From Didymodactylos carnosus (lineage: Eukaryota; Rotifera; Eurotatoria; Philodinida; Philodinidae): a DNA stretch of 35,472 nt. The notes under the pieces are model-generated. The model did no database searches, was not told the DNA's origin, and saw only the letters and a program-made list of their open reading frames with translations. The first letter of the stretch is position 1. Each line of letters opens with the position of its first letter. The stretch covers positions 1-35,472 of the forward strand of contig CAJNOQ010001130.1 of NCBI GenBank assembly GCA_905250885.1, given 5' to 3'. Shown piece after piece: positions 1 to 11,915 of this stretch. A program made the position numbers and the translations under genes.

Positions 1-527
1 AATGATGATGTATATTTCTAATTAGCTTAGTCAAGTAGTATGCTAACTACTTCACACTCCGAAACTTCTAATTTCATCTGGATGGTACTCAGGTACAGAG
101 TCACGTAATCTATGGTTTGAAACCCATTGCAGACATCTACATAAAACATCTGTATGTTCGACGAATCGCTTTGACATTCTCAGGCATCTTATTGACTCCC
201 TTTTCTCTTGCCATATATAACGATGCCTGTTAGTAACAGACTGCTCATCTAACAACGTCCGTCATTCGATTGTGATAGAGCATTCAGGTACTTTAGCCAG
301 TAATTATAACAATGATCGTCTAGTGACTTTTCATCATATGTATAGGAGAAATAGAGATCTTCCACTGTAAGCAATGATAGACACATTTCAGCGATGTATA
401 GTAAAAGTGGCTGAGTGTCAAACGTGACTCTGTACCTGAGTACCATCCAGATGAAATTAGAAGTTTCGGAGTGTGAAGTAGTTAGCATACTACTTGACTA
501 AGCTAATTAGAAATATACATCATCATT
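1..527. mobile_element. Long-TIR element with coding-like cargo
   Basis: Positions 1-106 and 422-527 are essentially perfect inverted copies of each other, about 106 bp per arm with a 315-bp centre. The left arm begins at the window edge, so the element may extend outside. The centre is less AT-rich than the flanks. On the minus strand it reads as two adjoining open frames: one from the right arm to a TAG near 250, the other from about 255 into the left arm. A single frameshift separates them. The composition is protein-like (several Trp, Cys and charged residues), but I do not recognise a family. A non-autonomous DNA transposon or foldback element that captured a gene fragment is the simplest reading. 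No target duplication can be tested, because the left flank is missing. Confidence 0.75.
107..421 (-). pseudogene. Unrecognised coding-like fragment inside TIR element
   Basis: Read on the minus strand, about 58 codons run open from the right arm and end in a TAG near 250. The frame is then picked up one base over for about 50 further codons into the left arm. Both pieces use mixed codons and have residues typical of real protein, unlike the poly-Lys/Phe frames elsewhere in this region. There is no start codon that I can defend, no motif I recognise and no splice pair that would join the frames. I read it as a captured and decayed gene piece. A chance open frame remains possible because each piece is short. 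Confidence 0.3.
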
Positions 528-529
528 AT

Positions 530-1195
530 CAGAGAAAATATTTAAAAGAGAACGTTTTTCATTTTTCGCAGAACGTAAATTAATTGAGATAGAAAAGTGA
601 AAGCATTTTGAATTAAAAATATTTAATTTTTACTATTTTCTCAATTACTAAACATATTACTATACGGTTTCTGTGATGTAGTAGTACACTATAAAACATA
701 ACATATTTTTTATTTTTTATCAAAATTTTCAACAAAAGACCAAACTCTTCTTGTCATTTTTTGATATAAAGTGAAAAAGTTAGTAAAAGATATAGTTGGC
801 TCAATATTTATAGTTAAAAAGAACTTTGAATATTGTTTAGTCAGTTTTATTGCGATTGCCTTATATAATTATTCAGTATTTTACGATTACTTATTCGGTG
901 TTATCAGTGTATCTTAGTACAAAATGGCCGTACGTACAATACATCAATTTTTCAAAAAAATAAGTAGTCTCTGACTAGAATCGAATCAGCACTCCGTACA
1001 TATCATGAGACATACAGTGTACTACTGCATCACAGAAATCGTATAGTAATATGTTTAGTAAATGAGAAAATAATACAAAATTAAATATTTTTAATTCAAA
1101 ATACGTTCTCTTTTCTATTCCAATTAATTTACACTCTCTAAAAAGTTTCAAGACGTTCTCCTTCTAATCTAATTGCGTTCTCTTTTAAATTCTCA
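530..1195. mobile_element. Second inverted-repeat element, adjoining the first
   Basis: The left arm (about 530-692) and right arm (about 1010-1195) are inverted copies with small indels. The best stretch is 612-692 against 1016-1096. The outer ends both carry the AAAAGAGAACG motif (about 546-556 and 1173-1183, inverted). The 320-bp centre is AT-rich and has no convincing open frame. It lies directly against the 1-527 element. It carries no transposase, so it would be a non-autonomous or foldback element. Confidence 0.65.
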
Positions 1196-1733
1196 TTCTC
1201 ATCATCATCTTCTAAATAAATTTTTAAACTTCTAGTATCGAACGTAGTCAATAATTGGAAGAGCAAAATATCAAATGCAAATAGCAAAATAATTGGAAGA
1301 GTATAATATTAAATCTGTCTATGAATGATAATAACTGAAAAACGAAAGATGAGTAATATAGTAGCTCATTTGAATTGAAAAGTACTTTAATTTTATTTAT
1401 CGATGTTTTGAGAATACAATTCGTATTATCAAGAGAATACAACCCACATTATCAAGAGAATCGATGTAATAATAAGAGAGCTATTTATCATAGAATAAAA
1501 TGCAAAATATGAATTAAAAGAATGCAATTCAAATATGCTGCTGTATTACTTCCCATATACTAAAAATCAGACGATTAACTGACGATTTTTTTTAAAAAAC
1601 AAGAAAACTTATCGAAATTTCGGGAGAAATTATCGGAACTTATCGCCAATTAATTGTTGAAAATGCCACGATTTCGTGGACATGGATCATTGTCGTTGAT
1701 AGGAGAAAACTATTTGGCGTTGTTAATACTCAC
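1196..1733. other. AT-rich spacer with short tandem duplications
   Basis: No gene is visible. Two small tandem duplications occur. A unit of about 40 bp containing AATAATTGGAAGAG is repeated around 1250-1303. A unit of about 24 bp (AGAGAATACAA..ATTATCA) is repeated about two and a half times at 1409-1462. Confidence 0.5.
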
Positions 1734-2070
1734 TAGAGATGTGCAACATAACCCCCACCCGACCCGACTGAAAGGTTGAGTGCAGGTACGAAGTTGTCGG
1801 GTACGGATCCTTTTTTTTTTAAATTACCCGAAAACTGGAAAGTTTTAGCCCACAAAATTTTAATGAAAAAATACAGGAATTAGCTAAAATACATGAAGAT
1901 TTAAAAACGAATTACGTTGAGAACGTAATGATAATTTAACATCTTCAACTGAAAAACAAAAGTTTTTAGCTGGAAAACAAAAAGGAGAAACTTTTTAAGC
2001 ATAAGTCGTGTAATGGGTACCAGTGGAAAAAAAATTTTCGGGTCTGGATACGAAAATGGTCCCATCTCTA
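1734..2070. mobile_element. hAT-like miniature element with 8-bp TSD
   Basis: The element starts TAGAGATGTGC and ends, read inverted, TAGAGATGGGA. It is flanked by ATACTCAC (1726-1733) and ATGCTCAC (2071-2078), an 8-bp target duplication with one mismatch. Terminal TAGAGATG plus an 8-bp duplication is the pattern of hAT transposons. The inside holds CCCGACCCGAC and CGGGTAC motifs but no transposase. At 337 bp it is a non-autonomous (MITE-type) copy. Confidence 0.7.
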
Positions 2071-2078
2071 ATGCTCAC

Positions 2079-4338
2079 CATTGTTGACCTATTAATCATT
2101 TTTTGTCTTCTTTTTCACTGTATGGCAGATGAACGAGAAATGAATGTTACACTACCGAGGAGAAATATAGAGACAGGATGAGCGCTTTTTGCATTAGTAA
2201 ATCAATTTTATTCAGTTCATAGAATTTTTTAAATGTAAACAATTGATAAGAAACGTTCTCATTCAACAGATGGCTACATTATGCTAAAGAAGATTTGAAG
2301 AATAGTTAAGTAATATAGAGAGAAAATAAAAGTTAGAAGCTTTTACACTCTCTCAAGTGTTTTCGAGAGTTTTATTCTAATTGAAAATAATACTCACTAA
2401 AAACGATTTTGTCAACATAATTTATATTTTTTCGACTAGGTACAATAGTCGTATCTTAACTATGTAGTAAGATATAAATAAAGTATCTCGATGTACGCTC
2501 TAAAAAGAAGAGTTTTTTCCAATTCTCTCTCCCTATAAGAAATGTATTCTTTTTTTTGTTGTTGTTTTCTTCAAAATCCAAATTTTTTATTTTATTGTTT
2601 AATCTTCGAAATCTCTGTTCGTACATAGACAATTTTTCTTTGTTTATCATATATTACATATTGTATGACATTAAAGTGCGAATATTCTTGATAAATTAGA
2701 TGACTAAACAATTGAAAAATGAGAAGTTAAACGAACTATTTATATTGTACTCTATCATATAAAAACTATTTTATAATATAATTTGTAATAAAAATGAATT
2801 TCTCATATGAATATCATTTTCAATATTCGACTAATAAGAGGATTGTTTCAAATTAATAGAAAAATAGCTATTAGCTAAAGAATATTTTATGAATATGAAG
2901 AGATTATGTAAAGAATATTTTTTAACAGCTTATTTTAAGCTCAAACGGTGTCTGGACAATTAAAATATATATTCATAATCTCTTATTTCTTATGCTTAAT
3001 TTGCGTTAAATGTTAGAGAAAACTGACATTATTTTTCTCCACTGTATTATATAAGAAATGGAATGGAATGAAATGGAAGAAAAAAAAAGAAAAGCTTCTT
3101 GTTCTATGACGACTCTTCAAATTACGTAGTCTTGATAACGTCAACGATAATCATTTACTATTTGACTGCGTGCCTAACCGATTAATAGAAAATAGAATAA
3201 AAAAAAAATAGAAATCTATCTGTAGTAGATTGGAGTGATAACAGAAAAAAGAAGCATAAAAACAACAACAACAAGAAGTTGAAACATTAGTCGAAATCAT
3301 GTTATACACGAGGGAAAAAAAGAAAACCCCCTCATTCATTTTAACCTTGTGATAAAAAAAAAGAAGAATTTAAATCTCGTATTGTACGATCATTAAAATC
3401 AAAAAAAAACAACAACTATAGATGAGTAAAGTTATGATAGTGTGTGTGTGTGTGTGTTTTTCAACATTAAACATATGTTTGTAATGTTAATTTGATTGTA
3501 TAATCTATGAAACATGAGAACTACTCATTACTCTAAAAAATGTATTATAAAAAAAGTTTTTTTTTACAGGAAACACAGACTGTGAGTGTGTGTGTGTGCA
3601 TACCAGAACATATATCTCTTCTGTTTTAATGATATTGTTAAACTCTATGGAGATATATTATTATATCTCTCTCTGTCTAGTACATCTCTAGCATTTGACT
3701 AATCAGTAACATGAAAAAAAATATTCTTTTCAGAAGATAATCTTTCCTATCTCGATCATGTTGTTACAATTAATATTAATGTTTTTCATTGATAATCTTA
3801 TTTTTATATTCCATTTCGATATATTCAGAAAAAAACAAATTTGTTTTCTAACCATATGAATACACATGTTTGTCCTTGTCTATATACTACCAATTATACG
3901 ATCATCATCATGGTCTTTTATCTCTCTCTCTCTCTCTCTTTCATTTTATTTTGAACAATATTATTCTCTTATTCTTAAAAAATATATAAATAGCTATAAG
4001 TCATTTCGAGTGACTATATACTCACTGACTGAGAGGAAAAGTAGGATTTCTTTTTTTTTTTTTGTTTTTTTTCTTCTTCTCTTTTGTTCGATTCGAATCT
4101 CGTTATCATATTCAATCGATCGTAACATAAGCATATGAATATGCTCTTTCCTTAGGGCGGTGTTTTCTACGTTCTACTGATTATTATTATTATTATTATT
4201 CTTTTTATTATTCAAATAAAAATAACAACGTCCTTTCTCAGTTCTTCATAGCTATTTTCTCATTTGTATATGTGTGAATCGTCTCTCTACTCGTTATCTG
4301 TTTTTTGTATAAAAACTGTTTTTCGACCGATCATTCTT

Positions 4339-4392
<54 letters not shown>

Positions 4393-4798
4393 GCTAGACA
4401 TAAGTTCAATTCTTTTTTCTTTCTTCTATGGAAAAACATATTTTTTTCGTACTTCAGTCGCATTTCTCTCAATTCCTTCACATTTGTTTGTTTTGTCTTC
4501 TTGTTCTTTTTTTACTTTCACGACTACTATGTGATTACCATAATTGTTAAATATAAGGAACTTCGACACACTAGCTGATTGCTACAACTTAACAAAACAT
4601 TTTTGAACAGAATGAGATTGAAGAAGAAAGAAAGAAAGAAAGAGAGTAAAAGATTAATAGAAAAACAAAACAAAAAATGAGAGAGACTTTATTTGCTATG
4701 TGTCTGTGCTATATGACTGGTTTTCTATTCTGCTATTTTTGACAAAACAAAACAAAACGAAAGAGCTCTTTTATAAATAGAACTGCACCGAAATAGAG
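2079..4798. other. AT-rich gene-free stretch with microsatellites
   Basis: No gene can be supported here. The open frames are low-complexity readings of A/T runs and dinucleotide repeats. Visible simple repeats are (TG)n at 3440-3457 and 3586-3599, (TC)n at 3920-3939, (TTA)n at 4180-4200, a long (TC)n at 4343-4392 and GAAA repeats near 4620-4645. Confidence 0.6.
4343..4392. repeat. (TC)n microsatellite
   Basis: About 24 uninterrupted TC dinucleotides. They produce the Leu-Ser and Arg-Glu dipeptide runs seen in translated frames on both strands, which are not genes. Confidence 0.95.
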
Positions 4799-5038
4799 AG
4801 ATTTTTCTTTTCTCTCGTATTCCGTTATAATAACGTTGTAAAGAAGAAATACACTTTGAGTATAGGATATAACACTTAAATACTTCGAACGAGAATACAG
4901 AAAGAGAAAGACAAGAGACGTTAATATGTTTCTCTCTAGATTCTGTCTTCTTGTTCGAAGAGTAGCTATCCTGTACTCAAAGTGTATTTTCTTCTTTACC
5001 AACGTTATTATAACGGAATAAAAGAGAAAAGAAAATCT
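4799..5038. repeat. 240-bp foldback (hairpin) unit
   Basis: The outer arms 4799-4870 and about 4965-5038 are inverted copies with very few mismatches. The inner parts still pair more weakly (CTTCGAAC near 4882 against GTTCGAAG near 4954), leaving only a short loop. The RNA of either strand would fold into one long stem. No open frame or known family was recognised. It could be a MITE or a hairpin RNA source. Confidence 0.7.
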
Positions 5039-8000
5039 CCATTTATTGAAGTTCTAATATCAGCATCAAGTGGATATAAAGAAGAGTGGCACACACACAC
5101 AATAGAATAAAATATATAACAAAGGAACGAGAAAAGTAAAAACGAGAGAGAGAGAGAGAGAAAGTAAGAAAGAAGGAAAAAAGACGAAGAAGAAGTTAAA
5201 CTCATCATTTACATATAATTATATTTACGGCGTGCGTAAGAGAAGAGAGTAAAAAAAAGAAAAGAGTGGTCGTTTATTACTATTATAGTGTTTAAAAATA
5301 TCTATCTATTTATTTTTTTAGTTTGTTCAAAGTAAGTAGATTATAGACTATACATTTGTTGTTAACGATAATCTGTTAGTTCCACAAATTAGTATTGTGT
5401 TGATACATGTCAAAAGACTCTTAAAAAAAAAGAAACAAAAAACAAAAATGAACATGATAAATACAAATATAATTTTCTCGATTTAAAAAGAAACAGCAAC
5501 AAACAAAAATTTTGATTTTGTGCAAATATTAAAGTCAATAATTTTTCTTATATTTTTAAAATAATTTCGAAATTGTTGTAGCAAGAAAAACAAAAAATAA
5601 ACAGTAACACCTGTTTCCTTCTAACATCGTCCATCTATCTAATTTCTTTCAGAATCACATACAACATTCATCTCACCAGATAGTGATCTCGAATCTACGA
5701 GCTTCTTTTTGTTCGTACGTAGAGTAATTAACTTTTCTTGTGTTGATGACGGTTTTTGTTTAAAAGTTTTTTTTTTTTTTTGTTATTATTTCTTCTTTTA
5801 GTAATGGTATGGTTTTCATCTTTTTATAATTATTTTTCTCTGTTTGATTGACACATTTTCTATCCTACAACATCACAACGTTCTGTTTTATTTCTAACGA
5901 AATATTTCACAAAAATAAAACAAAATACAAAAAAAAATTACGGAACAACAACAACAAGAACACTCGACTATTTTTCTTTTTGTTGTTAAAATATTAATGT
6001 TCACTTTTATTATTATTTTTTTTCTTTAATATTTAAATGAGAGTTAAAAATGCATATGTAAAATTAAACGAGATAAAAATTATTATATTTAATTTAATCT
6101 TTTTCTCGCCTTTCACACACACATACACACACACACGTCACACACACACACTTGTTCTTTAAACACTGAAGTTTGTTTGTCTTTGTTTTTGCACTTTATT
6201 GACTGTTAAATCCAAAACGTGCACAATTTATATAATTGAACAATTCCTCGTTTGTTTTGATTTTGTGTATCAAAGAGAATAAAGAAAACTGAAATATTTC
6301 ATTCAATTCATGGTAAAAAGAGATAAATCTTTTACCTATTAAAATCGTGTAGAAAGAAAATTGGTTGATTTATAATGATATTTTGATTAAAAATTTACAC
6401 AGAAAACCTGACAATATCATTAACTTGGATCAACTAGATTTTTTATTTTAATTTTTTTTTATTTTATTTTTATAGATTCTAGTATGTAGATAGATAGAGA
6501 GAATGAGAGATTTATTTTTAGGAAAATAAATGAGTTTTTTTCTTCTCCTTCTTCTGCTTCTTCTTCGTCTATTGTTTAGTATTTTGCCGGATGTGTAGTG
6601 AAGTATGAGATTGATCAGTATTTATTTCACGTATACACTTGAACTCATAAAAAAATGATAAAAATCTCGAACTTGTTTTTTATATATTGGCGCGACAAAA
6701 CGTAGAAGATAAAGATAAAAAAATAAAAAAAATAAAAAAAAAGAAGAAAAATCGATCGATTATCCAAAAAAGAGTATGTATAATATAATGATGTACACCA
6801 TCCTTCTTCTTTTTATTTTTTTTTCTTGCCACTGTCAAATAGATTAGAAATATTATATGTTGACTTATTTATTAATTAAAAAAAAATTTCATTCTTCAAA
6901 TAAAATATAGAGTATGAAAACATATAAATTAATTTTGAACGTATAGAGAGATGTAAGAACAGGAATTTCATTGTCAAGATTGTTTTCTAACGTTTTTGAG
7001 AAAAACTTGATCAACGTATTGTTTTTAATATCGAAATAACCGTTTGTTCAGCTATCTTGTTTACTTGAAACAAAGAAGAATGGTTGTTTATACAAACGAC
7101 TATTGAGCGAAATCAATGTACAAACGTTTCAATAATCATAAGTTTGAAGTTTTATTGTGACAAACGAGATATTTATTTTATTCTACGAATGTAGAAGGTA
7201 GTTGTTGTTTTTTTGTGATAAGAAATGAATTCATTAGAAGATAAAAATGATATCTTAATGATTTCCGTATGGAACATTGTGACAGTGGAAAATTGGCGTA
7301 TATTGCGTAGAAAAAATAATAAAGTGCGATTTGTTCATTCGTTATTTATTTGTTTATTTATTCATTTGAAAAAAAGCAACAGATCAATTTGTTTGTCTTC
7401 TGTCGTTAGTCGTTGAATAGCTCTTTGAGTACGCATGAAAATACTGATTTATTTTTATGACTAAATGATATTGTCTCATCGTGTGTGAGAGAAAAAACAA
7501 AATAACGGAGAACAATGGTGTGAATAATAGACAAAAACTACTTTTATTTATTTTTTTGATAGCCTTGTTGAAACATAATACCTATGTTTTCTCGTTCATT
7601 CATCATTAAAAATTAACCAAGGCCACAGTTCAATGTTTGCCATTAAAGAAAAAGAAAAAAAATAACAACAGACAAATGTACGAAATCAGTTAATTTCAGA
7701 GATTAATCTAAAATACACGTGTTTCCTAAACTTGTATTCGACTTATAATTGTACAATATAATTGTTACAATTGACGATAGACACTGATTTATTTTATGTC
7801 ATCTTATAGAAAAAGTAAAAGAAACTAAAATAGAGTAAAAAGAAAATGTTATTTAATCTAGGTGTTTTTTTTTCATCGATTTAGATTTTTGATTAAAAAA
7901 ATAAATAAATAGATAAATTGAAGTCTCATTTGCGTGCTATCTTGGGAAATATAATTCTGTATATGGGTGAAAATTTTACCAATCATATAATTCTATTTTT

Positions 8001-9404
8001 TTATTATTTTAACTGTTCCCGATAGACTTGTTTAAGAATAATGAATAATAATAATGTAAGTCAAGTTCAAGTCATGTGTTAAAAAGATTCGTTCATTTCA
8101 CGCAGATTATGTCTTAATCCATGAGAAAAACGATTATTTAAATTATTTTGCATTTTTTGATTTATATTAAAAGACGTTTAAATAAATAGTTGAAAGATTA
8201 CTTTATTATTTATATTTAAAATTATTTGCAAATTACCTATTGTATAATTAATTGTCAGATTAAAAAGTTTCACATTCTCATTTTATGAAATTTTCAATAT
8301 TATGATCTATTCACGTTCTAGAATTGATGGTCATTCTCTACCCTTAGATAGAAGTCTCTCTCTCAATACACTCTTTAGCTTTTCTATTTGTTTTATTTTG
8401 AGAATGATTTCTACTATTTTGTATAGGAATGTGATGAGCAAAAGATGTAGAATCGACTCTTGTACACATAATGAGGGGAAGAAAAAAAGTGGACGTTTTT
8501 CTTTTACTTAAAACTTTTTGTACTGTAAAATTTCATTTTTTTTTTTAGAGAATAAGTTGTTCCTTGATTAGAGTTCGCTGTGCTCTAAATCATTTTATTT
8601 ACATAATCATCATATAATTTTCTTTTCAACATATACTTCTCACAATGGAATAAGAAATGAGAAAAAAAGACAAAAAAAATAAGAACATCCAGAGTAATGA
8701 AAAATTTTTTTTTTTTTTTTTTTTTGTCACAAATGAACAGCTTGCTAAGCGGGAATATTTGAAAATTTTTATTTTTTTATTTTTATTTTTATTTTTTCTA
8801 CTCAATCAAGATAGGAAACGAGGTCGTCCTGTGAAGCAACAGTTTCTATTTTTGAAAGGATATATCCATAGTAATCGTTCATTACATTTTATAAAGTATT
8901 AAATGATGAAGTTATATTTTTTACTGAAATAGTCCTTTACTCTATTTAGTCGACGCATTTATTCAGACTCTCATTAGAACATAACTATAGAAAATGTGAG
9001 TGAACAGAAGAACGATCAGAATTCTACAACCTCTCATTGTTTAGAAGATGATGAAGAAGAAGAAAAAGAAGAAGAAGAAAAATAGAAAATGCCTAGTGTA
9101 TATTTCAAATATACTCAAAAAAAAAAATGAATTCGATTTCCTCCTCTTTCTCAAAAAAAAAAAAAATCTTTTAACATCACTAATTTTTCGAGAATATGAA
9201 TAAACTTTCTTTTTGTTTTTGTTCGCTCATATCGAAAAATAAAGTTATTCGTCGTATAACTGACGTTGACTACATTTTTTCATTCTTTTCAAGAAAAGAA
9301 ATATTACCACACGATTTAGAATGATCGGTAACTTATTGTTTGTATTCATTTTCGAGGTGACTCGAAAATCTCTTGCTAATTTAATCGTTTGATTTTGTTC
9401 TTGA
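5039..9404. other. AT-rich gene-poor stretch
   Basis: No gene can be supported. It holds (GA)n at 5144-5161, a (CA)n tract at 6113-6151 and many A or T runs. A splice-acceptor-like TTTCTTTCAG at about 5643-5652 is followed by some 70 bases of less biased sequence and could be an untranslated exon. A short frame at 8730-8870 is described in the findings. Confidence 0.45.
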
Positions 9405-10097
9405 TTTGACTACGTAACTCTGCTACCGAAAATGTAGTTTCGTCACGTTTTATTGTTTATTCTTACCATTTTCGAATGGAGGAAACATTCAGAGTTCGAC
9501 AGTATCTTTAATTGAAGAGAAAAGAGTGTTGAACATTTTGAGATATTCCCGCTCTCTAACCCGACCCCAGAATAGAGAACTACCCCATATTAGAAGACCA
9601 TAGGTTTTTAAGAAGTCTTTTTTGAGCTTTTAAAACCCCAAAACACGGGGGGAATTTTTCTACTAGAAATCTGATTTTCTTAACAGAGCACCGACTTTTT
9701 TGGCATTCGAGTAGTGAAAACCTGAATCAGTTTGAAGATCAGAAAACGTTTTCAAAAAACCCAAGATTTCTAGCTAAAAGTTGAGAAAATATCTGGTTCT
9801 CAACAGAAGGAACGACTGATGTGAATTTTCATAATAGAAGGCCATGTCTTTCTACTCTGGAAAAGGTTTACATATTATTTCTCTTAGAAGATGACTAAAA
9901 AACTGAGACATATTTTATACTGTTCTATCTTCTAAATTATTAATTAAAATGTATAGAGTACGTGTGTTCAACACACTTTTCTCTTCAATTTAAGATATGT
10001 GCCGAGCTTTGAATGTGTCTTGTATTCAAAAAACTAGAAAAAGGACAATAAAACGTGATAAAACAACATTTTCGGTTAGTAGAATTACGTGACCAAA
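9405..10097. mobile_element. Foldback element, copy 1 of a two-copy family
   Basis: The left arm (about 9405-9540) and right arm (about 9960-10097) are diverged inverted copies. Paired blocks include TACGTAACTCTGCTACCG against its inverted match near 10075-10090, and the block AATTGAAGAGAAAAG (about 9513) against its match near 9979-9994. The same two blocks occur in the same order in the arms of the element at 19047-20095, so they belong to one family. The centre is non-coding and richer in C runs (CCCGACCCC) than the surroundings. No transposase is present. Confidence 0.65.
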
Positions 10098-11464
10098 CTC
10101 GTCTACAATCGATGAAGATAAGTGTAATTTTATTTGTCAATGACAAAAAAATTTGTTTTTCTTAATGTTTTTGTTAACAAAAGCGAATTATTGGTAGTTT
10201 ATATTATTTTCAAGGTGTGTCTCAAAAAACAGGAATAATATCGAAGACGATTGTCTTTGTCAAAAAGATATCTTAACAGAAATGAATTTCTATCAAAATA
10301 TTTATTGCAATCTAAGCTTCATTTTCTACATGAAAATAATACAAAAAAATATCATGAAGAAAATAGATATCGTCTTATCTGGCATCATCCTTTTATTACC
10401 AAAATATAAAAGAGAAAAAAAAAAAAACAACAACAACAAAAAGAAACAGAGAAAAGATTATAAAAAGATATATTACTTTGACTTTATTTTTTTTATAGTT
10501 ATTTTAAATTGAAAGAATTGTAAACGATAAAACAACGTTATTTTTCTATTTTCTTATAATAATTCAATATTTATGTACATTCAAGGTGTACTGTATATAT
10601 TATCTCGTTTCAGTAGTAAAAAGTATAATATAGAAACAGAGACGTGGTATATTGTCAATAAATTCTTATGATATTTTTATCATTATTTCAACGCAATACA
10701 TTTACTATAAGAAACGCAATACACAAACAGTTATCTAAGACACATGGTGAAGAAAGAAATAGACAGATGTTTTGTTTTGTTTTGTTTGTACTTGACATGT
10801 GTAAAAAAATCGTAGCTTTCTAAATACGATCTAAATTTAGTATAAACGTGGTCACAAATTGAAATGAGTAAAGTTACATTGATCTATGTTTCTAAAATAT
10901 GATTATCTTTTAATTAGTGAGTAATCAACAATTGTAATTTGAAATATTGATATATATAAATGAGTGACTTTCTAAGAAATAATAGAGTATAATAGAAACA
11001 GAAATATATATAATAATAATTGATGATAATACGCAACAATACGAATAAAAGCTTTATATCAACAAAGAATTTAGTCTACGTCATTACTATCTCTCTGGCA
11101 GTTTTTATAATGTCTCTATATACACATATACCGATGAGAAAGAGTTCTTAAAACTTTTTTCTAACCAAGTAAAGTTTGTATTTCGTAGTTTTAAATAAAG
11201 TATGACTTTTGTCTGCATATACTTCTCGATTGATCATTATCAATAAGAGAGAACTCATGGTCAATTATTGTAACGACTAATCATACTCTTAAATAGTCTT
11301 TTTGCAAAGAAATAATCGTTAGGATATGTTTTACTGATTAGTAATCAAAAATGACTGACTCATTTTGCTTTGAGAGTGGATTCTTATTCTGATGTTCGTC
11401 CATAAACAGCGACACTAGTTGTTTTTTTAGTATAGCTACGTATTATCATCCATTCTTATTATAT
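10098..11464. other. AT-rich spacer
   Basis: I see no gene, RNA gene or clear repeat in it beyond A/T runs, a (TTTTG)n tract near 10770-10790 and short AT dinucleotide tracts. Confidence 0.5.
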
Positions 11465-11915
11465 ATGTTTCTAGAAAAGCGACGAATTTATCTATCGATT
11501 AGGCATGTATCAGTTTTTTAACTAGCATCCACAAAAATTGTTAGAAGTTATCTTTAAAGAATTATTCAACGTCACCAAACGTTTCATTTTCTCTCGAAAT
11601 GTTTGTTCTTAAAAATTCAGCTGTGAAAAAAAAAACTGTTTACGAATAGTTTGTTTTCTGAATCTAGTGCTTTTAGAATGCTCACATTTGTATTACAGAT
11701 AAGTTTGACAATTTTTTACTTATATAAGATTGTCGTCCAAACAGTTTTCTACAAAATGAGATGCTTCGCGACTCTGAATAATTCTTTATAGATGAATTAT
11801 AACAATTTTTGTGGAAGTCCTAACATCAGTTTTTAACTGATGCATGCCTAACATCGCTATTTCACATTAAGATTGTTGATTAATCATTAATTGATCGCTT
11901 TTTAGAAACGCAGAC
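11465..11915. mobile_element. Diverged inverted-repeat element
   Basis: The left arm (about 11467-11615) pairs with the right arm (about 11725-11912). Clear blocks are TTAGGCATGTATCAGTT against AACTGATGCATGCCTAA, CCACAAAAATTGTTA against its inverted match near 11800-11814, and TAAAGAATTATTCA against TGAATAATTCTTTATA. The arms contain small indels. The centre has no open frame of note. It is a non-autonomous or foldback element. No target duplication was identified. Confidence 0.6.

Noticed and set aside
4264-4578. Open frames with Leu-Ser or Arg-Glu dipeptide runs
   Set aside because: They are translations of the (TC)n microsatellite on both strands.
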